NCBI GenBank assembly: GCA_947302865.1
Contig: CAMYWS010000060.1
Location: 1-6,845, forward strand
Direction of reading: 5' to 3'
DNA length: 6,845 bases
Origin: an uncultured Clostridia bacterium
GTDB taxonomy: Bacteria; Bacillota_A; Clostridia; Christensenellales; CAG-138
The position numbers were made by a program, and so were the translations under genes. Each line of letters starts with the position of its first letter. The first letter of the stretch is position 1. This document shows positions 1-6,477 of this stretch, piece after piece. The notes beneath the pieces were generated by a model that was not told the origin of the DNA, did no database searches, and saw nothing but the letters and a program-made list of their open reading frames with translations.

Positions 1-1841
1 ATCCACTCGCCCTGCGGGAGATGCACTTTCCGCGTCTTTGCGTGCCGTTCGATCACCGGACAGACGAAGAGGTCTTCGCCGAGGAAATAGCTGTACATGT
101 CACGGCTTGCGCCGTAATCCATCGCGTCATAGAAATCGGGACGCATGGCGGGAAGACCCGCCTTTGCCAGTTCTTCGCAATGCCTGATGTACGGTTTCAA
201 TGCAACGTGAATGTTCGTGAGCCGCACCGTATGCGCTTTGACCTTCTCGGCGTCGAACTGCGCGTTCGCCCAAGGACGGATCGATTCGTGACTGCGCATC
301 AGCAGCGAGAACGCGCACATTTCCATCCAGCGCGTGAACAGTTCCTCGTTCCGCTTCATCTTGCCGAAGGAGAAGAACCCGCCGACGTCGCAGTGGATCA
401 TCGGCACGCCCGAGAAGCCCAGAGAGAAGCTTGCGGGCATGACGCACGGCATGCCGTAATCCTTTGTGGTGTCGGTATGCTGATCGCCGTTCCACAGCAC
501 CGGCGCGTAGGTCTGGACCCCGACGTAGCCCGAGCGCATGAAGAACATGACGTCGTCTCTGCCGTACTCCTCAACCGCCTCGCGGTTGAGCTTTGCCCAA
601 AGCACCGGCCAGAGGTTGTGTAAGCTTTTCGGGTCGCCGTCATGCAGCACGCAGTCCACCGGCAGATACTCGCCGAAGTCCGCCATCCAGCCGGACACGC
701 CGAGATCGAGCATGTTCTTTTTGATCAGCACGTCCTTTGTGAACCGCACCGCTTCGGGATTCGTGAGGTCGAGCATGCCCGCGTCGAAGGTCGTGGACTT
801 GATGTGATAAACGCTGCCGTCTTTATGCGTGATCAGGTAGCCCTTTTCTTTGCACTCGTTATACAGCCGGCTGTCCTTGACAAGGTACGGATTGATGTAC
901 GCAAGAAAGCGCACGCCGCGCGCATTGAGCTTCCGGATCGCGCCTTTCAGATCGGGATAAAGCTTGTCGTCGACCTCCCAGTTCCACCAGACCTGCTTGC
1001 CCATGACGGTGCGGTTTTCGCCGGACCAGTCCTGGCTCCATACGCCGCACACTTTTGCGCCCGCGTCGAGCATCCTGAAGGTCTTTTCGAGGATCGTCTG
1101 CGTGCCGCCCTGAATGCCGAGGATCATGCCGTCGAAGCACCAGTCGGGCAGATACTGCCGGTTCGGTACGGTTTCGGCATACGAGCGAAGCAGCGCGTCG
1201 AAGCTTTCGCCGAACGTGACTGTCATGGCTTTCGGGCAGGCGTCGAACACGAAGGTGTACGCGTCGTCGCCGAAGTGCGATTTGCCGTCGGACGCGGTAT
1301 CGAAGCGGATCATTCGCCCCCTGTCCGTCACGAAGACCGGCATCGGCGCGTAGCTGCCGATCGCCGAATGCGGCTTTTCGCGGTACAGAAACCGCGGCAG
1401 AAGCGCTTTTTCAATGACCGTCTTTGCCTTGATGTGCTCGGAGACAAAATTGACGACCGTTTCGCCGCGCAGGTTCGTTTTGCGATACTGCTCGCCGCCG
1501 CCGAACACCGCTTCGCCTTCCGTAGCGGGAAGGCGGAATTCATACGCCCGGCCCGCTTCGCCGGAGAACGTAAGCTTTACGCCGTCCACCCGTTCGGTCA
1601 CGGTCACGGAAACGCTGTGCCCGTTTGCGGACAGCACGACGGTATTGCCGTTTTCCGAAACATCGGTCAGCGGGACGCGCTCGACCTCCGTCACAGTCTC
1701 CTTGACGGTCCCACGGTCGGTTTCATACGTTTTTTCGCGACGGATCGCCGTGATGAAGGGATGTTCGGGCGAATGGGAAAGGATCTGCCGGTCGTTGAAC
1801 GCGAGCGTCCAACCGCCGGACTGTACATGAGATGCCAGCAT
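1..1841 (-). CDS. GH31 glycoside hydrolase, YihQ/sulfoquinovosidase-like (3' end cut by window)
   Basis: Probably a retaining, likely cytoplasmic alpha-glycosidase; no signal peptide is visible. The ATG at 1841-1839 has AGAGGGG five bases upstream. There are 613 codons to the window edge with no stop, against roughly 680 residues in E. coli YihQ, so only the C-terminal tail should be missing. A beta-rich N-terminal domain (about 1-220) precedes the catalytic barrel. In the barrel I see IQGGT (243-247), WSQDWSG (268-274), WMADFGEYLP (385-394) with nucleophile Asp388, and NGDQ (451-454) with acid/base Asp453. These contexts are specific to the YihQ branch rather than ordinary GH31 alpha-glucosidases. 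Aligned by memory to YihQ, Gln244, Gln270 and Trp286 match Q262, Q288 and W304, but Gln283 replaces R301 and Phe489 replaces Y508. The family call is firm. Sulfoquinovose as substrate is doubtful, and another alpha-glucoside or modified sugar is possible. No sulfoquinovose catabolic genes are in the window. Confidence 0.88.
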   Translation of the reverse strand, partial: MLASHVQSGGWTLAFNDRQILSHSPEHPFITAIRREKTYETDRGTVKETVTEVERVPLTDVSENGNTVVLSANGHSVSVTVTERVDGVKLTFSGEAGRAYEFRLPATEGEAVFGGGEQYRKTNLRGETVVNFVSEHIKAKTVIEKALLPRFLYREKPHSAIGSYAPMPVFVTDRGRMIRFDTASDGKSHFGDDAYTFVFDACPKAMTVTFGESFDALLRSYAETVPNRQYLPDWCFDGMILGIQGGTQTILEKTFRMLDAGAKVCGVWSQDWSGENRTVMGKQVWWNWEVDDKLYPDLKGAIRKLNARGVRFLAYINPYLVKDSRLYNECKEKGYLITHKDGSVYHIKSTTFDAGMLDLTNPEAVRFTKDVLIKKNMLDLGVSGWMADFGEYLPVDCVLHDGDPKSLHNLWPVLWAKLNREAVEEYGRDDVMFFMRSGYVGVQTYAPVLWNGDQHTDTTKDYGMPCVMPASFSLGFSGVPMIHCDVGGFFSFGKMKRNEELFTRWMEMCAFSLLMRSHESIRPWANAQFDAEKVKAHTVRLTNIHVALKPYIRHCEELAKAGLPAMRPDFYDAMDYGASRDMYSYFLGEDLFVCPVIERHAKTRKVHLPQGEW

Positions 1842-1868
1842 AATTACCCCTCTTAATGTCTTTTCTTT

Positions 1869-1897
1869 ATGATACAAAAAAGCCCGTCCGCTGTCAA
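1869..1897 (-). promoter_or_regulatory. Sigma-A-type promoter for the GH31 gene, embedded in a terminator
   Basis: On the minus strand TTGACA (1897-1892) is followed after exactly 17 bases by TATCAT (1874-1869), a full -35 match and a 5/6 -10 match. Transcription would start near 1862, giving a leader of about 20 bases that contains the AGAGGGG ribosome site (1853-1847). The -35 box lies in the loop of the upstream gene's terminator, and the spacer covers the 3' stem arm and T-run. It would give GH31 independent expression despite lying close behind the permease gene. Confidence 0.72.
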
Positions 1898-1915
1898 GTT
1901 GACCGGACGGGCTTT
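1876..1915 (-). terminator. Rho-independent terminator after the permease gene
   Basis: On the minus strand AAAGCCCGTCCG (1915-1904) pairs perfectly with CGGACGGGCTTT (1890-1879), a 12-bp stem with a GC-rich core. The 13-base loop itself contains a small GTC/GAC dyad. A run of six T (1881-1876) follows the core stem. It starts about 10 bases past the permease stop codon. In the plus direction the tract after the stem is only TTT, so it is effective mainly for minus-strand transcripts. Confidence 0.9.
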
Positions 1916-1924
1916 CGCGAAATA

Positions 1925-3358
1925 TCAATAACCGAGCGTGATGCCGAGGGCGATGAACCCGACGACGAGCGCAAGGTTCAGAACAAACAGCGGAACGCTC
2001 TTTTTGACCCACCTGAAGTAATCGACGCCGATCATCGAAAGCGAGATCAGCAGCACCGGCGACGTCGGGAACAGCACGTTCGTATAGCCGTCCGCAAAGG
2101 TGTAGATGAGCACCAGCATCTGTTTGGAAAGCGGCACGGACACCACCGCGAGCATGCCCATGACGAGGATCGCCTTTGCGGTCGAGGACGAAATGAAGAA
2201 CTCAAGCACAAGGATGATCGCGTAAAGCACGAGCGCAACGATAAACGGGCTGTGACCCGAAACGAGCGTGTTGATCGAGTGCACGATCGTCGGCATGATC
2301 CCGCCCTCGTCGAAGATGTACTTCACCGACGACGCGAGCGCAATGAATACGATGGTCGGCAGCGTGCTGACGACGCCTTTTAAGAAGCTTAAGAGAACCG
2401 GTCTTGCCGCCTTCGCGGACACGAAGCCCGCCAGAAGCCCGAAAATCAGGAAGTACGCGATCAGCACGACCACGGTATAGTCGCGAAGCGCGGAGACCGC
2501 CGAGCAGGCAACAATCAGTCCGAGGCAGACGAGCAGGAACACGACGTAGGTAAGCCGGATGCGCTTTTCGTCCCGGGGCGCGGGCGCGTTTGCGTCATCC
2601 GCCTTGCCCGCGGCGCGAAGCCCTTCGTCGTGCGCAAGCGTCAGGCTTGCCTGCGGGTCCTTTTTGAGCTTTCTCACGTGCAGGAACACAAAGCCCAGCA
2701 GCAGCGCGTACATGACCGCAAAGATGACGATGCGGTACCAGATGTGCTCCATCGGGTTCGCGCCGATGATCTCGCTTGCCAGCAGCACCGTGAACGGGTT
2801 TGTGATCGCGCTTGCAAAGCCGAAGCCGCAGGCGATGATGCACACGAGAAAGCCCGTGAACGAGTCGTAGCCGATCAGCACGCACAGCGCCGTGACGATC
2901 GGCAGCATGGAAAGCATCTCCTCAAAAAGACCGAGGAACGCCCCGAACGCCATGAAGACCAGTGCGATCATGCAGAGGAGAAGCGCGCGCCGCTTTTGAA
3001 ACCGTTTTGCGACCGCGCCGACCAATGCGCGGATACCGCCGACGTCGTTCATCACCTGAAATGCCGCAAAGACCGTGACGAGGAACAGCGACAGCATGAT
3101 GAGCGTCAGTCCGTTTGCGGAACCGAACACGAGGATCGGCGCAAGGAGCCCCTTCCAGACGGGAATCCCCTTTGCGCCTTCGACGGGTCGGTACGCGGAA
3201 AAGTCCGTCGTGCCGTCCGGGAGCGTACCGAACCCGCCCTTCGGGATCACGTAGGTCAGTACGACCGCGGCGAGCATCAGCACGAACAGCAGGATCACGA
3301 CCTCGATAAAGGTCTTGGTTGACAGGTTGATCAGCGTTTTATTCTTTTGGTTCTCCAT
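1925..3358 (-). CDS. YfcC-family (COG1288) multi-pass membrane permease
   Basis: A 477-residue integral membrane protein with about a dozen hydrophobic segments and a cytoplasm-like charged stretch (about 229-268) between two halves. The first segment (19-38) ends in YVIPKGGF, typical of YfcC-like carriers. The first half carries GLFEEML (143-149), GYDSFTGF (163-170) and ITNPFT (185-190). The second half has the partner motif FFISSSTAKA (387-396) and FADGYTNVLFPTSP (421-434). These re-entrant-type motifs are shared across the YfcC/ArcD/DcuC ion-transporter group. Members are annotated as carriers of carboxylates, amino acids or peptides; the substrate cannot be read from sequence. The ATG at 3358-3356 has AAGGAG seven bases upstream, inside the end of the preceding gene, which it overlaps by 20 bases. 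Translational coupling and co-transcription are therefore likely. The terminator directly follows. Confidence 0.9.
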   Translation of the reverse strand: MENQKNKTLINLSTKTFIEVVILLFVLMLAAVVLTYVIPKGGFGTLPDGTTDFSAYRPVEGAKGIPVWKGLLAPILVFGSANGLTLIMLSLFLVTVFAAFQVMNDVGGIRALVGAVAKRFQKRRALLLCMIALVFMAFGAFLGLFEEMLSMLPIVTALCVLIGYDSFTGFLVCIIACGFGFASAITNPFTVLLASEIIGANPMEHIWYRIVIFAVMYALLLGFVFLHVRKLKKDPQASLTLAHDEGLRAAGKADDANAPAPRDEKRIRLTYVVFLLVCLGLIVACSAVSALRDYTVVVLIAYFLIFGLLAGFVSAKAARPVLLSFLKGVVSTLPTIVFIALASSVKYIFDEGGIMPTIVHSINTLVSGHSPFIVALVLYAIILVLEFFISSSTAKAILVMGMLAVVSVPLSKQMLVLIYTFADGYTNVLFPTSPVLLISLSMIGVDYFRWVKKSVPLFVLNLALVVGFIALGITLGY

Positions 3359-5195
3359 CGCGCATCTCCTTGATGAGGTCGACGATCAATGCCCATCGCA
3401 CGACCTGCCGACGGTTTTCGGTCGGATAGAAATAGTACTGGTCTCCGTTATAATACGTCTCGAACTCCGCGGCGACGGAGAACGGCAGCGCGGGCAGCGC
3501 GTCGAAGCCGACCGTAAAGCCGACGCTTGCAGAACGATAGGAAAAGCCCTCTTTTGTAAGCGTGCAGCGCCCCTTCTCTTTGGTCCTGTATCTGCCGGTA
3601 TCGCGGAAGATCACGGTATCGACGTCTGTTTCGAGATGCAGATCCGTAAGCTCCGCTTTTTCAAGCTCTTTGATCTTTTCATAGTACGCGCCGATGGAGC
3701 CCGGCTCGCCGTCAAACAGATACCGTTCGTTCAGCCGGTGCGTTTTTCCGCAGGCGGAACAGACAAGCTCGTTCCCGATGCCCTGCGTGGTATAGAGCGC
3801 GCCGCAGTCAGCGCAGCGGTACAGGATGTTTTCGAGACCTTTCGCCTTGCTCTTTTGCCTGTACGTGTTGACCGGGTCGGCGGACTCATCGTACGCGAGC
3901 GATTCTTCGATCAGCCGGTTCAGCGCGTCGTCGGTCATGGCGGCGATCTCGTCTTTGGTGATGACGCGTTCTGCGGAAACATAAATATCCGAACGGAAGA
4001 ATTTTTTGCGCCATTTGGGCTTTGCAAAGTACGAGCCGCGGATCTTCACAAGCACGAGATCGGTCTTCAATCGCCGATAGAACGCCGCGCTTTTGTCGAC
4101 GATCGGATAACTGCGTCCGTCGACCGACAGCCGCGCCTCCGGAAAGATGATGACCGGATAGCCTTTTTTGAGCATGCGCATGATCTGCACCGGCACGGAC
4201 AGATCGGGCGTGAACAGTTTTTTCGGGATCACGCCCGCTTTTGCCGCGATTCTTCGAATCAGCGGACCCGCAATATAATGCTTGTTCACGACGTACGACG
4301 GGCTCGCCTTGGCATTCTGAAACAGACGGTTCGTATAGTACATGTCGAAGAACGACTCATGGTTGCAGAGCGCGATATACGGCGCCGGAAGTTCCCGGAT
4401 CTTCGCGTCGTCGACGTGCAGCTTCTGCCGCGGACGGCAGAACCGATGCAGCACGGCAAAAAAGCCGGTGAGGTACACCGAATCCGGCGTGCCCGCGTTC
4501 TGCCGGAGAAAGACCTTGTTGAGAAACAGGAACAGAATGACGAGCAGAACGCCCGCAAGAGCGATGATGATGAGGATCAGAAGCCACAGCGGAAGATCGT
4601 TGCTGATGAAATACCGCGCCGCCATGCCCATGAGGTTGGACGTGACGATCGACGGGATGACGCCCGTCGCGACGGTGAAGATATAACGGCGGTATTTCAT
4701 CTTGCTGTAGCTGCCGTAGTAGCAGATCGCGCCGAACGGGATCAGCGGCATGATGAACAGCAGATACAGCAGAAGCTGCGTGCCGCGGTCCTTTTTGACC
4801 CTTGCGGCAAGCTTTTCGATCCTTTTTTCGTTCTTTTCGTACGCCTCGCTCGAAAACCGGAACGCCGTGACCAGCACGTAGATGATCGTCGCGCCGAGAC
4901 ACGCGCCGAGATCGCATAAAAGAAGCGCGATATAAAACGGATAGCTGAGCCCCGACGAGATCTGAATGAACTCCGCCGGAATAAAAACGACGACCATCTG
5001 CAGCGCTTCGACAAGCACGACGGACAAAAAACCGAGCACGCCCTTGTCGACGAGCAGCTCCTTTGCGCCTTCGACGTCGTTTGCGATCTCAAGGCGGATG
5101 TACGGGATGAGAATGTCGGAGAGGAACAGCACGAACAGCGCGACTGCCGCGATCACCGATACGAGAATGATGATCCTCTGCATCGATTTCTTCAT
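3339..5195 (-). CDS. DedA/VTT-like membrane domain fused to PlsC acyltransferase, zinc ribbon and C-terminal domain
   Basis: A 618-residue protein (numbered from the chosen ATG) with four parts. Residues 7-31 are a first membrane helix. About 50-192 form a VTT/DedA-like (SNARE-associated) membrane domain with VFIPAEFIQISSGLSYP (70-86) and PLIPFGAICYYGS (150-162). A further helix is at 202-228. About 262-430 form a PlsC-type lysophospholipid acyltransferase domain: CNHESFFD gives the HX4D catalytic pair His279/Asp284, IPKKLF is at 323-328, and FPEARLS (351-357) stands for the usual FPEGTRS. Four cysteines (461, 464, 479, 482; CxxC-14-CxxC) make a rubredoxin-like zinc ribbon. About 500-615 is a soluble domain I do not recognise, possibly PH-like. 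Probable role: acylation of lysophosphatidate or a lysophospholipid at the inner membrane, coupled to a domain whose relatives move lipids across membranes. An in-frame TTG at 5219 would add eight residues but lacks a ribosome site. The downstream permease gene overlaps it. Confidence 0.85.
   Translation of the reverse strand: MKKSMQRIIILVSVIAAVALFVLFLSDILIPYIRLEIANDVEGAKELLVDKGVLGFLSVVLVEALQMVVVFIPAEFIQISSGLSYPFYIALLLCDLGACLGATIIYVLVTAFRFSSEAYEKNEKRIEKLAARVKKDRGTQLLLYLLFIMPLIPFGAICYYGSYSKMKYRRYIFTVATGVIPSIVTSNLMGMAARYFISNDLPLWLLILIIIALAGVLLVILFLFLNKVFLRQNAGTPDSVYLTGFFAVLHRFCRPRQKLHVDDAKIRELPAPYIALCNHESFFDMYYTNRLFQNAKASPSYVVNKHYIAGPLIRRIAAKAGVIPKKLFTPDLSVPVQIMRMLKKGYPVIIFPEARLSVDGRSYPIVDKSAAFYRRLKTDLVLVKIRGSYFAKPKWRKKFFRSDIYVSAERVITKDEIAAMTDDALNRLIEESLAYDESADPVNTYRQKSKAKGLENILYRCADCGALYTTQGIGNELVCSACGKTHRLNERYLFDGEPGSIGAYYEKIKELEKAELTDLHLETDVDTVIFRDTGRYRTKEKGRCTLTKEGFSYRSASVGFTVGFDALPALPFSVAAEFETYYNGDQYYFYPTENRRQVVRWALIVDLIKEMRDGEPKE
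3366..3371 (-). promoter_or_regulatory. Ribosome binding site of the permease gene, inside the upstream ORF
   Basis: AAGGAG on the minus strand lies seven bases before the permease ATG and within the last codons of the acyltransferase fusion. Ribosomes finishing the upstream gene would pass over this site, which fits coupled translation. Confidence 0.75.
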
Positions 5196-5205
5196 GCGCT
5201 TTATG

Positions 5206-5212
5206 CTCCTTT
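5206..5212 (-). promoter_or_regulatory. Ribosome binding site deciding the start of the acyltransferase fusion
   Basis: AAAGGAG on the minus strand lies ten bases upstream of the ATG at 5195-5193. It falls inside the coding region if the earlier TTG (5219-5217) were used, and nothing purine-rich precedes that TTG. This favours the ATG. The spacing is a little long, so the TTG is not fully excluded. Confidence 0.65.
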
Positions 5213-5243
5213 CCGTCAAAAGATGTACAACAAATAATAGGAT

Positions 5244-5272
5244 ATTGTATTATAGAATCGTCCTTTTGTCAA
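5244..5272 (-). promoter_or_regulatory. Sigma-A-type promoter for the acyltransferase-permease operon
   Basis: On the minus strand TTGACA (5272-5267) and TACAAT (5249-5244) are separated by 17 bases, close to consensus. Start of transcription would be near 5237, leaving a leader of about 40 bases to the ATG at 5195. A perfect TATAAT also sits at 5254-5249 but is only 12 bases from the TTGACA, so TACAAT is the better -10. Confidence 0.75.
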
Positions 5273-5329
5273 CCGAACGCGGTTTTGCCGGAATGCCTCT
5301 TTTTGTCAGTATGTTCACGAAACTGCCCC

Positions 5330-5358
5330 TTTCCTTTTGATGCCGATTATGATAAAAT
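5330..5358 (+). promoter_or_regulatory. Probable extended -10 promoter for the deacetylase-lipoprotein operon
   Basis: TAAAAT (5353-5358) is preceded by TGA, forming a TGn extended -10 element. The position 17 bases upstream reads TTTCCT (5330-5335), a poor -35. Transcription would start near 5365, just before the stem-loop in the leader. A weaker overlapping -10, TATGAT, is at 5348-5353. This reads as a weaker promoter than the divergent one, perhaps needing an activator. Confidence 0.45.
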
Positions 5359-5375
5359 GCTGTAAAACCATATGA

Positions 5376-5401
5376 GAACCGTTCCGATTCGGAAACGGTT
5401 C
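5376..5401 (+). repeat. Inverted repeat / stem-loop in the deacetylase leader
   Basis: GAACCGTTCCG (5376-5386) pairs with CGGAAACGGTTC (5390-5401) around a three-base loop ATT, with one bulged A in the right arm. No T-run follows, so it is not a standard terminator. It is followed by the perfect palindrome CCTCCGGAGG (5401-5410), which contains the ribosome site GGAGGG (5406-5411). ATGAGA (5372-5377) is also complementary to TCTCAT (5414-5419), which covers the start codon. It could be an operator or an RNA element that affects translation; the function is unknown. Confidence 0.6.
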
Positions 5402-5417
5402 CTCCGGAGGGAATCTC

Positions 5418-6473
5418 ATGAGGTTCGGAAAGCGTTTCATCTGTGTTTTGCTGACGACGGCATTCCTGATGCTGTGTCCTCTCCTATCTCTTGCGGAGAC
5501 AGCGCCGACGGCTTCCTTTCAGGAACCGGCATATATATTCCGGTATGGCTCGGATGCCAAAGTAATCGCTTCGGTCCGCTCCGAAAGCGAACACGAATGG
5601 ATCCTGAAAACCGCAGAGGGAGTCGAGCTCGGACGTAACCGCGTCCGCGGAAAGGACGGCTCCGTTTCCTTCCGTTTCACGGTCACGCGGGATCTTCCGA
5701 AACATTCCGTGCTGCAGCTGTTCTGCGACGACGGCAATTCTGTTCTATGCGAGGCACAGCTTTTCTGTGATGAGAAACAGAATTACGGGATCCGGCAGGT
5801 TGCAACCGACCGGCGTGTGCTGGCTATAACATTCGACGCCGCAAACGCCTCTTCGCACACGCTTGAGATCCTCGATCTTCTGGAACAGTACGACGCGAAA
5901 GCCACGTTCTTTGTCATCGGGCGCTATGCCGAAAACAATCCGGAAGTCAGCAGGGAGATCGTTGCGCGCGGGCATGAGATCGCAAGCCACTCCTATGAAC
6001 ATCTCGATATGAAGGTCTCGTCCGATAAACAGATCTTTATGAGTCTTTCCAAAACCGATCGGCTCCTTCGCGAGGTCAACGGCAATACCACGGTGCAGTA
6101 CCGTCCCCCGTCCGGCGTTTCGGTCTTTGCCGACCGTGCCGTGGCGCACGGGTTCGGCGCGGAGGTGATCCTTTGGTCGATCGATTCCGGCGACGGGTTC
6201 AGCTATGTATCGGAAGACGGCGTCATAAACCGTGTAAAACGTTCGCTGCACAACGGCGGGATCGTTCTGATGCACGTATACGGGAAGTTCACGCTGAACG
6301 CGCTGAACGTCCTTCTCCCCTATTATGCGGAACAGGGGTATTCATTCGTGACGGTCTCCGATCTGCTGCTCGACGGCGAAACCTATATCGACGCATTCGG
6401 AACGCAGCGGCGCCTGCATCACGATGATGCGTCGGTCGCTCCGATCGCAGATCGGCTTTCGGACAGGCGGTGA
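5418..6473 (+). CDS. Exported polysaccharide deacetylase (NodB/CE4 family, PdaB-like)
   Basis: A 351-residue exported protein. Residues 1-26 are a signal peptide (basic MRFGKR, hydrophobic core, cleavage likely after SLA26). Cys20 is not in a lipobox. About 36-120 form a beta-rich domain without a recognised family. The NodB domain runs from about 130 to 318: motif 1 TFDAAN (138-143) with catalytic Asp140, motif 2 HSYEH (191-195) with metal ligands His191 and His195, motif 3 RPPSG (229-233), motif 4 LWSID (252-256), and motif 5 LMH with His286. The usual second Asp of TFDDG is Ala141, as in several Firmicutes PdaA/PdaB-type relatives, where the metal site is altered. It probably removes N-acetyl groups from peptidoglycan or another surface glycan outside the membrane. 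The ATG has GGAGGG six bases upstream. A lipoprotein gene follows after four bases, so the two form an operon. Confidence 0.88.
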   Translation: MRFGKRFICVLLTTAFLMLCPLLSLAETAPTASFQEPAYIFRYGSDAKVIASVRSESEHEWILKTAEGVELGRNRVRGKDGSVSFRFTVTRDLPKHSVLQLFCDDGNSVLCEAQLFCDEKQNYGIRQVATDRRVLAITFDAANASSHTLEILDLLEQYDAKATFFVIGRYAENNPEVSREIVARGHEIASHSYEHLDMKVSSDKQIFMSLSKTDRLLREVNGNTTVQYRPPSGVSVFADRAVAHGFGAEVILWSIDSGDGFSYVSEDGVINRVKRSLHNGGIVLMHVYGKFTLNALNVLLPYYAEQGYSFVTVSDLLLDGETYIDAFGTQRRLHHDDASVAPIADRLSDRR

Positions 6474-6477
6474 GCGT

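Noticed and set aside
642..1856. Long plus-strand reading frame (404 codons) opposite the GH31 gene
   Set aside because: Its product is rich in Arg, His and Asp with no family motif, and it lies wholly antisense to a gene with clear catalytic motifs. It arises from GC-rich codon usage in the real gene.
1856..3322. Plus-strand frames (1856-2383 and 2630-3322) opposite the permease
   Set aside because: Their His/Arg/Asp-rich products are the antisense reflection of hydrophobic codons in a membrane protein.
3315..4919. Plus-strand reading frame of 534 codons opposite the acyltransferase fusion
   Set aside because: Low-complexity charged composition, no ribosome site and no recognisable domain. 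The minus strand carries a coherent multi-domain protein throughout.
5196..5219. Upstream TTG start adding eight residues to the acyltransferase fusion
   Set aside because: There is no ribosome site before the TTG, while AAAGGAG precedes the ATG at 5195. Kept only as a less likely alternative.
5273..5329. Possible small RNA or small ORF between the divergent promoters
   Set aside because: I see no convincing ORF with a ribosome site and no hairpin plus T-run. It looks like plain divergent intergenic DNA.
5376..5401. Leader stem-loop as a terminator or attenuator
   Set aside because: No T-run follows in either direction, so it does not fit rho-independent termination.
5466..5477. Lipobox at Cys20 of the deacetylase signal sequence
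   Set aside because: The residue before the Cys is Leu rather than Gly, Ala or Ser, and a good signal peptidase I site (SLA, then E) follows.
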